Positions 52,751-62,247 are shown, counted from the stretch's first letter. The stretch: DNA of 64,000 nucleotides from Sphingopyxis fribergensis (GCF_000803645.1 NZ_CP009122.1:1154501-1218500); one strand, 5' to 3'. Notes: generated by a model from the letters alone, not told the origin. Numbers and translations: made by a program.

Positions 52751-53857
52751 TTACTGACGCGAGGCTGACACGGACTTTGCACGCGGTTTACGTCGCTTGA
52801 TCCACAACATCACGCCCGCGACGATCATCGTGATCAGCCACAGGCCGATCGCGATCGACAACAGACGCCCCATCGTGCCGCCGGCCTCGCCGGTGTGGAT
52901 CGGGAACAGCGCGCTCATGAACGCCCGCGCGGGTTCGGCTTCCGCGATCGGGTAGGTGCCGCGGACGCTGCCGTCGTTGGCGTCGACCAGGACGATGCTG
53001 CCGCCATACGCGCGGCGGATCTCGCCGGGCGCGCGGACGCGGATGCGATATGTCGCATCGCCGTCCTTGGGCCAGGCGACTTGCGTCAGGCTGCTGCCCG
53101 GGATCGCGGCCAGCGCGGCGGATGATGCCGTGACAAAGCCCACTGGCGGGTTCGTCGCCGGATTGGCGGGCAGTGATACCGGGGCGGCGCCGATCATTTC
53201 GCCAAAGCCGTCCTCGAATTTCATGAGCGTACCCGTGGCGGCGATGACGAGCGCGGGGACGACCGCCCAAAGACCCACGGCGCGGTGCCACGAATAGAGG
53301 CGCGCGGCGGCGGGGCCGCGCGTCGCCGGCTTGATCGCGATCCGCCAGGTGCCGGGCCGTGGCCAAGCGGCAACCAGCCCGAGCATGAGGTTCGAGCAAA
53401 GGAGGACACCGCTGATCGACACGATCCAGCTGCCCCATGATCCGAGCAGGTCGTGGTGGAAGCCGACGAGAAATCCCATGATGTCGCTGTCGTTCTCGCG
53501 CGGCGTGTCGATGATTGTGCCGTCGCCGGCGATGCGGACCTTACGGCTCTCGCCGTCCTTGTCCTCCAGATAGATGGTGTAGCGGTCGGCGAGCCCCGCG
53601 GTCGTCCAGATCGTCGTGACCTTGCCGCCGCTTTCGGGGGGCGCGAGCGTCTCGATCCGCCGTTCGATCGCGGCGAGGTCGGTCGGGCGGTGGATCGCCG
53701 AAATCGACCGGTCGGTGATTTCCCAGTGGAAGACGATCAGGATGCCCGTGATCGCCTGGAGCAGCCAGAAGATCGCGGCGCCGAGGCTCAGCCAGCGGTG
53801 AAGGGTCAGGATGCGGCGGCGCGGCGACGGCTGCGCGGGTGTGGCAGGGGCGGTCAT
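52751..53857 (-). CDS. PepSY-associated membrane protein
   Basis: A 368-residue protein with four TM segments of the PepSY_TM family: HRWLSLGAAIFWLLQAITGILI, WIVSISGVLLCSNLMLGLVA, AVGLWAVVPALVIAATGTLM and LLSIAIGLWLITMIVAGVMLW, with two periplasmic PepSY-like regions. Family members are linked to iron-siderophore reduction or uptake and are often beside TonB receptors, as here. It starts at ATG 53857; the frame is open further but the upstream part crosses a candidate operator. It has its own paired-site operator and so is a separate unit from the receptor, which ends in a terminator. Confidence 0.88.
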   Translation of the reverse strand: MTAPATPAQPSPRRRILTLHRWLSLGAAIFWLLQAITGILIVFHWEITDRSISAIHRPTDLAAIERRIETLAPPESGGKVTTIWTTAGLADRYTIYLEDKDGESRKVRIAGDGTIIDTPRENDSDIMGFLVGFHHDLLGSWGSWIVSISGVLLCSNLMLGLVAAWPRPGTWRIAIKPATRGPAAARLYSWHRAVGLWAVVPALVIAATGTLMKFEDGFGEMIGAAPVSLPANPATNPPVGFVTASSAALAAIPGSSLTQVAWPKDGDATYRIRVRAPGEIRRAYGGSIVLVDANDGSVRGTYPIAEAEPARAFMSALFPIHTGEAGGTMGRLLSIAIGLWLITMIVAGVMLWIKRRKPRAKSVSASRQ

Positions 53858-53881
53858 CCTGTTTGTCTGAGGGCTTTTCTC

Positions 53882-53925
53882 GGTCCTTAAAACATCCACT
53901 AATCGACTATTTATGGGGTCCAAGC
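53882..53925 (-). promoter_or_regulatory. MocR-type paired operator, PepSY gene
   Basis: On the minus strand: TTGGACCCC, then 16 bp, then TGGATGTTTTAAGGACC. The two GGACC elements start exactly 35 bp apart. The same design stands before the TonB receptor and the amidohydrolase operon. It lies 25-65 bp before the start codon. Confidence 0.6.
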
Positions 53926-53940
53926 GGGCCGCGCGGCAAA

Positions 53941-53969
53941 GAAAAGGCCCGGCTGTCGCCAGCCGGGCC
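53941..53969 (-). terminator. intrinsic terminator of the TonB receptor gene
   Basis: Arms GGCCCGGCTG (53946-53955) and CAGCCGGGCC (53960-53969) with a 4-nt loop; read on the minus strand it is followed by TTTTCTTT. It is 28 bp after the receptor stop. Confidence 0.85.
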
Positions 53970-53996
53970 CAGGGAGTGCATTATCGTTGGTTTCGA

Positions 53997-56156
53997 TCAG
54001 AACTCGACCGTCACCGAGGTCTTGAAGGTGCGCGGCAGGCCCTGAACCAGATAGCCGCCGAGCGACGACGACCAATAATTGTCGTTCGCGACATTATCGA
54101 CGTTGAAGCGGAAGGTGATCGGCGTGTCGCCTGCCGCGACGACGTAACGCGCGCCAAGGTCGAAGCGCGTCCATTCGGGCAGTTCGAGCGTGTTGGTCAG
54201 GTTCACTGCCTGCTTGCCGGTCTGGATCAGGCGACCGGTCAGCGTGACGCCGGGCAGGAAGCCGAGGTCCCATTCGACGTTGACGTTCGCGGTATAGTCG
54301 GGGACGCCGATCGCATCGCGGCCGTCGGTGGTGCCGCCTTGCGTGCGGCGTTGCTTGGCTTCGGTCAGCGACAGGCCGGCGATCACGCGGAGGCCATCGA
54401 CCGGTTCGCCGTCGAGGCTGAATTCGATACCCTTGTTGCGTTGCTGGCCGTTGACGGTGAACTCGCTCTGGCCCGCACCATTGAGAATGGTGAGCGCCTG
54501 CGGCCGGTCGGTCTGGAACAGCGCGACCGAGGCGTTGAATTTGCCGAGCGCAACCTTGCCCCCGATTTCATATTGCTTCGTCTTGAAGGGCGGGAAAATC
54601 TCGCCAACGTTGATCGTGCCCGCGGGCGCCACGGGGCCCTGTGCAAGACCCTCGATGCGGTTCGCGTAGATCGAGAAACGCTCGCTCGGGCGAATGACCA
54701 GGCCGATGACAGGGGTGGTCGCATGTTCCTTGTAACGGCTGGTGCGCGCACCGGTGTTGATGTTGTAAGCGCGGAAGAAGATCGACTGGCGGCGAAGACC
54801 GAGCGTGAGTTCGATCTTGTCGTCGAGAATGCCCAGCGTGTCGGAGGCGAAGAAGCTGGTCAGCCGCGTCCTGTTGGCCGGGTTCGGGTCCTGAAGGTTG
54901 CCTGACACCAGCGAGGTGAGGGGCGGCAGGACGACTTGCCGTGGATCATAGATATTGTTGGCATTGGCCGCGTTGGGCACCGAGGCGCTGAATTCGAACG
55001 CATTGCGGTTGATGTAGCGGCTGTGCGAAGCGCCGATGTTGATCTCGTGCGTGATCGGTCCGGTCGCGAATTTGCCGCGGATGCCCGTCTGGGTCGATTC
55101 ATTATTATCGTTGCGCGGGATGTTCGACCCCGTCACGAACGCCGCGCCCGTCGTCGCGTTGATCAGGCGGATGCTCTGGTACGTGCCGCGCTCGGCTGCG
55201 TCGCGCGCGCCACCCGATGCGTAGAACATGAAATCGTCGCTGATGTCATATTCGAACTTCACGATGCCGAAGATGTCGCGCAGCGTCGTATACTGCCAGT
55301 CTTGGCCATAGTTGACGTCGGCCTTGGGCGCCTTGGGGACGACGGTCACCGTGGGCTGCAACTGGACCATCGGCCGCATATGCTCGACCTTGGCGCGCTG
55401 GAACGCAAGGTCGAGCGACAGGCGGGCGCGATCGCTGCGCCAGTCGAGCCCCGCGCCGACGACGACCGAGCTGCGATATTCGTCGTCGATCGCGATATCG
55501 CCCCAACGGCCGGCGCCGTTGATACGGATGCCGAACGCCCCGTCGTCACCGAGGCGGCGGCCGAAATCGAATGCGCCGCCGATATGGGCATCGGACAGAT
55601 AGTTCGCTGTGACGCGGTTGATATCCTTATCACGCGCGCGTTTGGGCTGAAGGTTGACGGTGCCGCCGAGCGCGCTCCCGCCTGGTGCCGCGCCGAAGAG
55701 GAAGGCGCTGGCGCCGTTCAGTACCATGACCTGATCGTACAGTTCGGGCGAGACGAGCTGGCGCGGTGTGACGCCATAAAGCCCGTCGATCGCAATATCT
55801 TCGCCAAGAAGCGGGAAGCCGCGGACCACAAATTGTTCGGAGGCGTTGCCAAAGCCCAATGAGGTGCGGACCGACGGATCATTCTCGAGCACCGCGCCGA
55901 GGGTCAACGGCTGCTGGTTCAGGATCAAAGTTTCGCTGTAGGATTTGACAGCGAACGGCACTTCCATCGCGTCCTTTTCGCCTAGCGCGCCAAGCGAGCC
56001 GCCGCGAACGACCTGGGTCTGATTGCTGCGCTGCGCGGTCACGACGATGCTTTCGTCTCCGCTGCTTTCCTGCGCCAAAACTGGCGTCGCGACGACAAGT
56101 GCCGCGCCCAGAGCCGCCAGACCGGTTCCCCGGATGATGTTGCGATAGGCAACCAT
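53997..56156 (-). CDS. TonB-dependent siderophore-type receptor
   Basis: A 719-residue outer-membrane active transporter. Signal peptide (GTGLAALGAALVVATPVLAQ), a plug domain with FAVKSYSETLILNQQPLTLGAVLENDPSV and VVRGFPLLGEDIAIDGLYG, and a 22-strand-type barrel ending TVEF with a terminal Phe. A TonB box is probably near ESIVVTAQR. The ferric-siderophore branch is suggested by the plug sequence and by the PepSY neighbour; the substrate is unknown. ATG 56156 has GGGGGAT upstream and a paired operator about 95-135 bp upstream. Confidence 0.93.
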   Translation of the reverse strand: MVAYRNIIRGTGLAALGAALVVATPVLAQESSGDESIVVTAQRSNQTQVVRGGSLGALGEKDAMEVPFAVKSYSETLILNQQPLTLGAVLENDPSVRTSLGFGNASEQFVVRGFPLLGEDIAIDGLYGVTPRQLVSPELYDQVMVLNGASAFLFGAAPGGSALGGTVNLQPKRARDKDINRVTANYLSDAHIGGAFDFGRRLGDDGAFGIRINGAGRWGDIAIDDEYRSSVVVGAGLDWRSDRARLSLDLAFQRAKVEHMRPMVQLQPTVTVVPKAPKADVNYGQDWQYTTLRDIFGIVKFEYDISDDFMFYASGGARDAAERGTYQSIRLINATTGAAFVTGSNIPRNDNNESTQTGIRGKFATGPITHEINIGASHSRYINRNAFEFSASVPNAANANNIYDPRQVVLPPLTSLVSGNLQDPNPANRTRLTSFFASDTLGILDDKIELTLGLRRQSIFFRAYNINTGARTSRYKEHATTPVIGLVIRPSERFSIYANRIEGLAQGPVAPAGTINVGEIFPPFKTKQYEIGGKVALGKFNASVALFQTDRPQALTILNGAGQSEFTVNGQQRNKGIEFSLDGEPVDGLRVIAGLSLTEAKQRRTQGGTTDGRDAIGVPDYTANVNVEWDLGFLPGVTLTGRLIQTGKQAVNLTNTLELPEWTRFDLGARYVVAAGDTPITFRFNVDNVANDNYWSSSLGGYLVQGLPRTFKTSVTVEF

Positions 56157-56249
56157 GCTTTTATCCCCCAATTGGTGTCAAATTCCCCACCGATACAGCA
56201 AGACTGACGGGCCAAGCCTGTATTGGAACTTTCACATTATTGTCTTGGT

Positions 56250-56294
56250 GGGGTCTTAAAACATCCAGTTTGGCCAGCCACGGGGGACCAAGAG
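56250..56294 (-). promoter_or_regulatory. MocR-type paired operator, TonB receptor gene
   Basis: On the minus strand: TTGGTCCCC, 15 bp, TGGATGTTTTAAGACC. It has the same order and near-identical right half as the site before the PepSY gene; the GGwCC-like elements are 33 bp apart. Confidence 0.6.
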
Positions 56295-56323
56295 GACGCA
56301 ATATTGCGTCCGCCCGCAAGTTC

Positions 56324-57994
56324 CTATCCGTATCGCTGACGACCGCCGACAATCGTGCGAAGCGCCTTTGCGTTAACAAGTGAATGCGAGTCAATAGCAA
56401 AAAAGTCCGCATCCCACACAGCGAAATCGGCAAGGAAGCCCGGAGCGATCAGGCCGAGCCTTTTTTCGTTAAAACCGGCATAGGCCCCTTCCTGGGTATA
56501 GCTGTGCATCGCCTGCGCCAGCGTCACACGCTGTTCTGGATGCCAGCCTTGCGGATTTTTCCCGTCGAGCGTCTCGCGATTGACTGCGGCGTCGAGCCCG
56601 GTGAGCGGATCGATCGGCGCGACGGGCCAGTCGGATCCCATGCACACATGCGCCCCCGACCGGACGAGCGAACCGAACGCAAAACTCGTCTTCAACCGCT
56701 CCTCGCCGATCCGGCGTACCGCCCAGCGGCCATCGTCGATCGCGTGATAGGGTTGAACCGATGCGATGATGCCCTGTTCGTTGAAGCGCGCGATGGCATG
56801 CGATTTCATATGCTGAACATGCTCGACCCGGAAACGCCGGTCGCGCGCGCCGTTGGCTGCCGCGACGGCCACCATGGTATCGAGGACGATGTCGTTCGCC
56901 TCGTCGCCGATCGCATGCGCGGTAACCTGCAGCCCCGCCTTGTCGGCGCCCTCGATCCAGCGGCGCAGATCGGCGGGGTCGGTCACCACGAGGCCGCGGG
57001 TTGTCGGATCGTCGGCATAGGGTTCGTAAAAACGCGCGGTACGCGATCCCAGCGATCCGTCGAACACGACCTTGCACGCGCCCCATTGCACCCAGTCGTC
57101 GCCGCGACCCTCGGCCTTGACCAGCGCGACCTGTTTTTCCCAATCCTTGAGCGGCAGAAAATGGCGAAAGCGCAGGTCGGTTTCGCCCTTCGCGCGTAAG
57201 CGGCGGGTCGAATCGAAGCTGATCGTTTCGAGTTCGGTCGGGTGAACCTGCGTCACCCCCTTGCTGAGCGCGAGTGCGATGCCCTGGCGTGTCGCGGTAT
57301 CGATCTGGTCGGAGGTCGGCTCGCCGATCGCGCGCAGGACAAGTTCCTTCGCGGCGTCCTTGACGATCCCCGTCGGCTCGCCCTTTGCGTCGCGTTCGAT
57401 CACGCCGCCGGGTACGTCGGGCGTGTTGCGGTCGATGCCCGCCAGCCTCAGCGCCAGCGAATTGAGCAGCAGCATATGAAGATCGTAGCGGATCACCGCG
57501 ACAGGCGTGTCGGGCGTGACCGCGTCGATCCACGATTTGTTGGGCATTTCGCCGCCCCAGCGATCTTGGTCCCAATTACCGCCTTCGAGCCACTGGCCCT
57601 TCGGCAGGGTTTTGACCGCCGCGGCGATGCGCGCGACGAACGCCTTGGGATCGGCCGCATCGCGCAGCGAAGGCTGCGACAGCATCTGCGATGCTTTGAC
57701 GAAATGGACGTGAGGGTCGATGAAGCCCGGGGTGACGAAGGCGCCCCGCAGGTCGATGACCTGCGTGCGCTTGCCGGTGTGCGCGCGCACCGCATCGGCG
57801 CCGATTGCGGCGATGCGGTCGCCCTTTACGCCGATCGCGTCGGTGCGGATATCGGCGCCGGCTCCGGTCCACACCCGCGCGTTGATATAAGCCGTATCGA
57901 GATCATCGCTTGCACTGGCAAAGGCGCTGCGCGAGACGGCCGCCGCGGCGGTTCCGCCGGCAAAGGCGAGGAGCGTGCGGCGGCTGAACATCAT
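56324..57994 (-). CDS. exported amidohydrolase, YtcJ/Amidohydro_3 family
   Basis: A 556-residue metal-dependent hydrolase with a Tat-like signal (FSRRTLLAFAGGTAAAA). Metal-ligand motifs are FIDPHVHFVKAS, the later TAHAIGDEAND and RVEHVQHM, and the Asp in MGSDWPVAP. Homologues cleave amides or carbamates; the natural substrate is not shown. Its ATG overlaps the upstream gene's stop (ATGA), so both are an operon controlled by the paired site at 58530. Confidence 0.9.
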   Translation of the reverse strand: MMFSRRTLLAFAGGTAAAAVSRSAFASASDDLDTAYINARVWTGAGADIRTDAIGVKGDRIAAIGADAVRAHTGKRTQVIDLRGAFVTPGFIDPHVHFVKASQMLSQPSLRDAADPKAFVARIAAAVKTLPKGQWLEGGNWDQDRWGGEMPNKSWIDAVTPDTPVAVIRYDLHMLLLNSLALRLAGIDRNTPDVPGGVIERDAKGEPTGIVKDAAKELVLRAIGEPTSDQIDTATRQGIALALSKGVTQVHPTELETISFDSTRRLRAKGETDLRFRHFLPLKDWEKQVALVKAEGRGDDWVQWGACKVVFDGSLGSRTARFYEPYADDPTTRGLVVTDPADLRRWIEGADKAGLQVTAHAIGDEANDIVLDTMVAVAAANGARDRRFRVEHVQHMKSHAIARFNEQGIIASVQPYHAIDDGRWAVRRIGEERLKTSFAFGSLVRSGAHVCMGSDWPVAPIDPLTGLDAAVNRETLDGKNPQGWHPEQRVTLAQAMHSYTQEGAYAGFNEKRLGLIAPGFLADFAVWDADFFAIDSHSLVNAKALRTIVGGRQRYG

Positions 57995-58488
57995 TTGCCC
58001 GTCGCCGCCTTGCGCGGCGGATTTTCGGCGCGCCATTTGTCGAGCTTGGCAAGCCAGGTCGCCGCCGAGAGCGGGCCATAGGTCTTGCTGTCGGTGTGGT
58101 TGGCGACCAGTTCGCGAATGTTGACGAAATAGGCGGGGCCGCTCGGCAGGCCAAGCTCCTTGCGCTTCCTGCTCATCGCCGCTTCCTGTTCGGGGGTCGG
58201 CTTTATCCCGGTCACGGGTTTGAACAGGATGACGTCGAAGTCGGCACCATTTTCGTGGAAGAATAGCTGGATCGGTGGAAAGCCGCCTGCGGCCGCGACT
58301 TCATCGGCCTGTCCAATACGGCGGATGAATTCTTCCTGCTTGCCCGGGGCGAGCTTGAAGATCTCGAACCAGGCTTCGGGCCACGGCGCATCCACCTCCG
58401 CTGGCGTGGGGGCCGGAGCCTGTTGCGCCGGTGCGGAACCAAGTGGCAGGACGGCGGCGGCCAGAACCAATGCGAAAGAATATTTCAT
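57991..58488 (-). CDS. exported protein of unknown function in amidohydrolase operon
   Basis: A 165-residue protein with signal peptide MKYSFALVLAAAVLPLGSAP (cleavage near PAQQ). The mature part has a ferredoxin-like or NIPSNAP/EthD-like feel: WFEIFKLAPGKQEEFIRRI, then FPPIQLFFHENGADFDVILFKPV and KRKELGLPSGPAYFVNI. This pattern fits dimeric alpha+beta barrel proteins, but I cannot assign it. It is translationally coupled to the amidohydrolase and may bind the same compound. Confidence 0.75.
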   Translation of the reverse strand: MKYSFALVLAAAVLPLGSAPAQQAPAPTPAEVDAPWPEAWFEIFKLAPGKQEEFIRRIGQADEVAAAGGFPPIQLFFHENGADFDVILFKPVTGIKPTPEQEAAMSRKRKELGLPSGPAYFVNIRELVANHTDSKTYGPLSAATWLAKLDKWRAENPPRKAATGK

Positions 58489-58529
58489 GATTTTCCCTCC
58501 CGTACAGCGCCAAGGTCTGCTCTTGGCAT

Positions 58530-58574
58530 GGATCGGAAAACATCCAATAACCTGCGGTGTGTGGGGACCAATAT
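58530..58574 (-). promoter_or_regulatory. MocR-type paired operator, amidohydrolase operon
   Basis: On the minus strand: TTGGTCCCC, 16 bp, TGGATGTTTTCCGATCC. The GGACC (58565-58569) and GGATC (58530-58534) elements, read on the plus strand, start 35 bp apart, as before the PepSY gene. It is about 42-86 bp before the first start codon. Confidence 0.6.
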
Positions 58575-58575
58575 G

Positions 58576-60048
58576 TCACCCCGCCGCCGCGCGTAGCGCA
58601 GCAAGCGCAGTGCGCGCCTCGTGCCCGTTGAGGCTGGCGAAACCGATGCGTAGTCCGCGCGGCGCATCGTCACGCGTCATGAACGAACGCGACGATGCAA
58701 AGCGCAGGCCCATCGCCGCGGCGCGCACTTCCATCTGGTCGAGATCGGTATCGACGCGCAGCCAAAAGGCGAGGCCGCCGTCGGGCATTCGGTAATCGAC
58801 GATATCGCCCAAAGCGCGGTCGATTTCCGCGGCGAAATCGAGGCGGCGCTTAGCATAAATCTGGCGCACCTTGCGCGCATGACGGCGCAGCTCGCCATTG
58901 TCGATCAGTTCGGCGGCAGCATCCTCGGTCAGCGTGTTGCCCATGCCGTCGGTCAGCGAGACCCGGTGCGCGATCGCGTCGATTACCGCGGGGGGCGCTG
59001 CGACATAACCGATGCGGAGGGCCGGCAGCAGCAGCTTCGACATCGATCCGACATAGAGAACCAGCCCGGGGCCATAGCCCGCCATCGGCAGCAGCGGCTG
59101 CGATTCAAAATGGAACTCATGGTCGTAATCGTCTTCGATGATCGCAAAGCCGAACTGGCGTGCGAGTTCGAGCAGGCGCAGGCGGCGTTCGGGGCGCAAC
59201 GAGACGGTGGTCGGGAACTGGTGATGCGGCGTCACGAAGACAGCGCGCACCGCATTGCGGCGGCACGCATGTTCGACCGCTTCGATATCGATGCCGTCCT
59301 CGTCGAGGCCGACGGGAACGATATTGGCCCCGAGCGCCCGAAAGGCCGCCACCGCGGGTTCGTACGTCAGCGCTTCGACGATCACCGAATCGCCGGGTTT
59401 GACCAGCACCTGCGCCGCGAGGAAAATGCCATTCTGGCTGCCGCGGGTGATGCAGATATTCTCCGCCGCGACGGGCAGGCCGCGCTGGCTTTTGAGCATC
59501 GTCGCAATCGCTTCGCGCAGCGCCGGCGAGCCGCGCGGGTCGCGATATTGGAAGCCGTTGTCGCGCGACGCGCGGTGCGCGGCAACGCGATAGGCGCGGG
59601 CGAGCAGTTCCGCCGGGAACAGACGGCCATCGGGCGCCCCTTCGTCGATCTTGAGCCCCGGACCCGCCGGCACGGCGATCGGCCGCGCTGGCGGTACCGC
59701 AAATCGATAATCGATCGCGGCGCTGCTCATCGTCGCTTCGGCCTCGCTCTGGTGGCGTTTTACGGGATCGGGCAGCGCGGTGGCCACCATCGTTCCGCGC
59801 GTTCCGGCCGAATCGAGCCATCCCTGCGCGATCAGATCTTCATAGGCGAGCACCACCGTCTTGCGGTTGACCCCCAATATCTGTGCCAGTTCGCGGCTGC
59901 TCGGAAGATAGGTGCCGGAGGTCAGCCGGCCGCGCTCGATGTCGCGGATCAGCGCCTGGATGATCTGCATATAGATGGGAACGTCGCGTGCGGGATCGAT
60001 CCGCTCGCCGAGAGTGACTTGCCATGGCCGCAGCATTGGACCCCCCAT
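58576..60048 (-). CDS. MocR-type regulator (GntR HTH fused to aminotransferase-like domain)
   Basis: A 490-residue regulator (486 from ATG 60036). The N-terminal GntR HTH is YMQIIQALIRDIERGRLTSG...SSRELAQILGVNRKTVVLAYEDL. The C-terminal class I aminotransferase-like domain has IIEDDYDHEF and the PLP-Lys segment GSMSKLLLPALRIGY. MocR proteins sense PLP-linked amino compounds and bind direct repeats. The three paired operators to its left and two related sites at its own promoter suggest it controls this whole locus. Confidence 0.92.
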   Translation of the reverse strand: MGGPMLRPWQVTLGERIDPARDVPIYMQIIQALIRDIERGRLTSGTYLPSSRELAQILGVNRKTVVLAYEDLIAQGWLDSAGTRGTMVATALPDPVKRHQSEAEATMSSAAIDYRFAVPPARPIAVPAGPGLKIDEGAPDGRLFPAELLARAYRVAAHRASRDNGFQYRDPRGSPALREAIATMLKSQRGLPVAAENICITRGSQNGIFLAAQVLVKPGDSVIVEALTYEPAVAAFRALGANIVPVGLDEDGIDIEAVEHACRRNAVRAVFVTPHHQFPTTVSLRPERRLRLLELARQFGFAIIEDDYDHEFHFESQPLLPMAGYGPGLVLYVGSMSKLLLPALRIGYVAAPPAVIDAIAHRVSLTDGMGNTLTEDAAAELIDNGELRRHARKVRQIYAKRRLDFAAEIDRALGDIVDYRMPDGGLAFWLRVDTDLDQMEVRAAAMGLRFASSRSFMTRDDAPRGLRIGFASLNGHEARTALAALRAAAG

Positions 60049-60160
60049 TTCTAAAAAATCGAATCTCGTGGGAGCCAAGCCTAGCGTCGATATCTGCTTG
60101 CTGCAACTGCGTGCTGGACCCCCGAACTTTTCGGTTTTGGCGCTTGTCGCGGTCCCAAGG
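60038..60160. promoter_or_regulatory. mocR/paiB divergent promoter with GGwCC sites
   Basis: GGACC at 60116 and GGTCC at 60151 start exactly 35 bp apart, and GGACCCCCC at 60038 with GGGAGCCAAGC at 60070 form a weaker pair that resembles the PepSY operator (AATCGA in the middle, GGGxxCCAAGC at the end). The divergent position fits autoregulation of mocR and control of the rightward gene set. Confidence 0.5.
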
Positions 60161-60251
60161 CTGATGGACAAGACAGGGGAGGCTGGTGCAATGCGGCGTC
60201 GGCTTAAGGGGCGTGCGCGTGGCGGATCGAGAATTTCAGACGGGGGGTAGC

Positions 60252-60848
60252 GTGTCGCTGTTCGAGCGGTTCGACAAGGCGGACGTCAAGGCGTTGATCG
60301 AAGAATTTCCGTTGGCGTGGGTTAGCGGAGGTCCTGCCGCGACGCTTGACGCAAGCTTGCTTCCGCTGGTTGGCGTCTATGATGCGGACGGGCGGCTGGT
60401 CGAACTGATCGGGCATATGATGCGCTCCAACCCGCTGCACGCTACGCTCGAACAGGACCCGCACGGCACGATCCTTTTCAACGGACCCGGCGCCTATGTC
60501 GGCCCGGAGCACGCCGGAAGGCGTGACTGGGCGCCGACCTGGAATTATGCGCAACTGAAAATCCGCGCCGAGATCGGGTTCGACGACGCGCTGACCGAAG
60601 CGTCGCTGCAGATATTGATCGACGCGATGGAGGCCGGGCGCGCCGCGCCATGGAGCATCGACGAACTCGGCGCGCGCTATCGATCGATGCTCGGCCACAT
60701 CATCGGATTTCGCGCAATCGTCACCTCGCTTTCGGGCAAGTTTAAGCTGGGGCAGGACGAGAGTGGCGAAACACTGCACAACATTCTTGATGGCTTGCCC
60801 GATGCCGACACAGTGGCATGGATGCGCAGGTTCAATCAGGGGCGCTGA
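60252..60848 (+). CDS. FMN-binding PaiB-like protein
   Basis: A 198-residue protein of the FMN-binding split-barrel group called PaiB (named a negative transcription regulator in Bacillus). Key segments are SLFERFDKADVKALIEEFPLAWV, LPLVGVYDADGRLVELIGHMMRSNP, HGTILFNGPGAYVGPEHA and TWNYAQLKIRAEI. GTG 60252 is preceded by GGGGGGT and matches the family start. The function here is unknown; redox or flavin chemistry on the locus substrate is as likely as regulation. It stands first before two amidohydrolases and a transporter. Confidence 0.85.
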   Translation: MSLFERFDKADVKALIEEFPLAWVSGGPAATLDASLLPLVGVYDADGRLVELIGHMMRSNPLHATLEQDPHGTILFNGPGAYVGPEHAGRRDWAPTWNYAQLKIRAEIGFDDALTEASLQILIDAMEAGRAAPWSIDELGARYRSMLGHIIGFRAIVTSLSGKFKLGQDESGETLHNILDGLPDADTVAWMRRFNQGR

Positions 60849-60861
60849 AGGGGCGACAGGC

Positions 60862-62247
60862 ATGACGAGGGCGATGCTGTTCGGATCGATTGCGGCGGGT
60901 GCGCTGGCACTGGCCGGTCCTGCGGGCGCGCAGCGTGCGGCACCGCTGCCTTGGCAGGAAGATCCGTTCCCCAGCCGCTATCAAGCGCCCCCGGCCGAAG
61001 ATATGCTGCTGAAAGGCGCGACGATCCTCGACGGCGCGGGCGGCCGCGTCGATGGCGGCGATGTCCTGATCCGCGGCGGCAAGATCGTCGCGGTGGGGCG
61101 GGGGCTTGCCAATCCCGGCGTGCGCGAGGTCGATGCGAGCGGCCGCTGGATCACCCCCGGCGTGATCGACGTTCACAGCCACGACGGCACCTTTGTCCTG
61201 CCGCTGACCGCGATCGATCGCGAAGCCTCCGACGTGTCCGAAACCAGTGCGCCCAATGTCGCCGACACCTGGGTCGAAACGGCGGTCAATGCGCAAGACA
61301 TGGGTTTCGACCGCGCGCTGTCGGCGGGCGTCACCACGATCCAGATCCTGCCCGGCTCGACTCCGATTTTCGCGGGCCGGTCGGTTGTCGTTAAGCCCGT
61401 TCGTGGCGCGACCGTCTGGGATATGAAGGCGGCGGGCAATGTCCAGGGCTTCAAAATGGCGTGCGGCGAGAACCCCAAATCATGGGGGGCCGACGACGAC
61501 AATGAAGGCCCGACCAGCCGGCAGGGCGTGATCTCCTATATGCGCCAGGCTTTCCTCGATGCACAGCGATACAAACGCGCGGTCGAACAGGGACGTGCGG
61601 GAACGGGTGCGATGCCGCCGCGCGACCTGAAGCTGGAGGCGCTCGCGGGCGTCCTCGCCGGCGATATCCGCGTGAACCTCCATTGTTATCGCGCGGGCGA
61701 TATTGCCGCGGTGCTGTCGATCGCCAGGGAGTTCGGCTTCCGGATCGGCGCGGTCCATCACGCGACCGAGGCGTACAAGATCCCCGGCCTGCTGCGCGAA
61801 GCAGGGACCTGCGCCGCGGTATGGGCCGACTGGTGGGGCTTCAAGATGGAGGCGCAGGACGGGGTTCGCGCCGAGGCGCCGTTGCTCGAACGGGCGGGGG
61901 TGTGCGTGATGATGCATTCGGATTCGCCCGCCGACGGTCAGCGGCTGAACATCGCCGCCGCGAAGGCCGCCGCAGCGGGCCGGCGGATCGGCATCGACAT
62001 CCCGCCCGAACGCATGATCAAATGGACGACGAGCAATCCCGCCAAGCTGTTGGGGATGGACAAACGGATCGGCACGCTGGCCTCCGGCTATCAGGCCGAC
62101 GTCGTACTGTGGTCTGGCAATCCGTTCAGCGTTTACAGCAAGGCCGACCTTGTCCTGATCGGCGGCGCCGTGGTTCGCGACCGGACGCGGCCGCCGGCCG
62201 AGCCGGTATCCGATTTCGAGATCGGCCGCGCGGGAGCCAACCGATGA
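60862..62247 (+). CDS. exported amidohydrolase with intact HxH motif
   Basis: A 461-residue metal-dependent hydrolase with signal peptide (LFGSIAAGALALAGPAGAQ). The metal site has VIDVHSHDGT (H105, H107), NLHCYRAGD, GAVHHATEAY and the catalytic Asp region MHSDSPADGQRLN; the C-terminal IKWTTSNPAKLLGMDKRIGTL is typical of imidazolonepropionase/prolidase-type amidohydrolases. It lies 13 bp after the PaiB-like gene and overlaps the next amidohydrolase gene by 4 bp. Confidence 0.92.
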   Translation: MTRAMLFGSIAAGALALAGPAGAQRAAPLPWQEDPFPSRYQAPPAEDMLLKGATILDGAGGRVDGGDVLIRGGKIVAVGRGLANPGVREVDASGRWITPGVIDVHSHDGTFVLPLTAIDREASDVSETSAPNVADTWVETAVNAQDMGFDRALSAGVTTIQILPGSTPIFAGRSVVVKPVRGATVWDMKAAGNVQGFKMACGENPKSWGADDDNEGPTSRQGVISYMRQAFLDAQRYKRAVEQGRAGTGAMPPRDLKLEALAGVLAGDIRVNLHCYRAGDIAAVLSIAREFGFRIGAVHHATEAYKIPGLLREAGTCAAVWADWWGFKMEAQDGVRAEAPLLERAGVCVMMHSDSPADGQRLNIAAAKAAAAGRRIGIDIPPERMIKWTTSNPAKLLGMDKRIGTLASGYQADVVLWSGNPFSVYSKADLVLIGGAVVRDRTRPPAEPVSDFEIGRAGANR

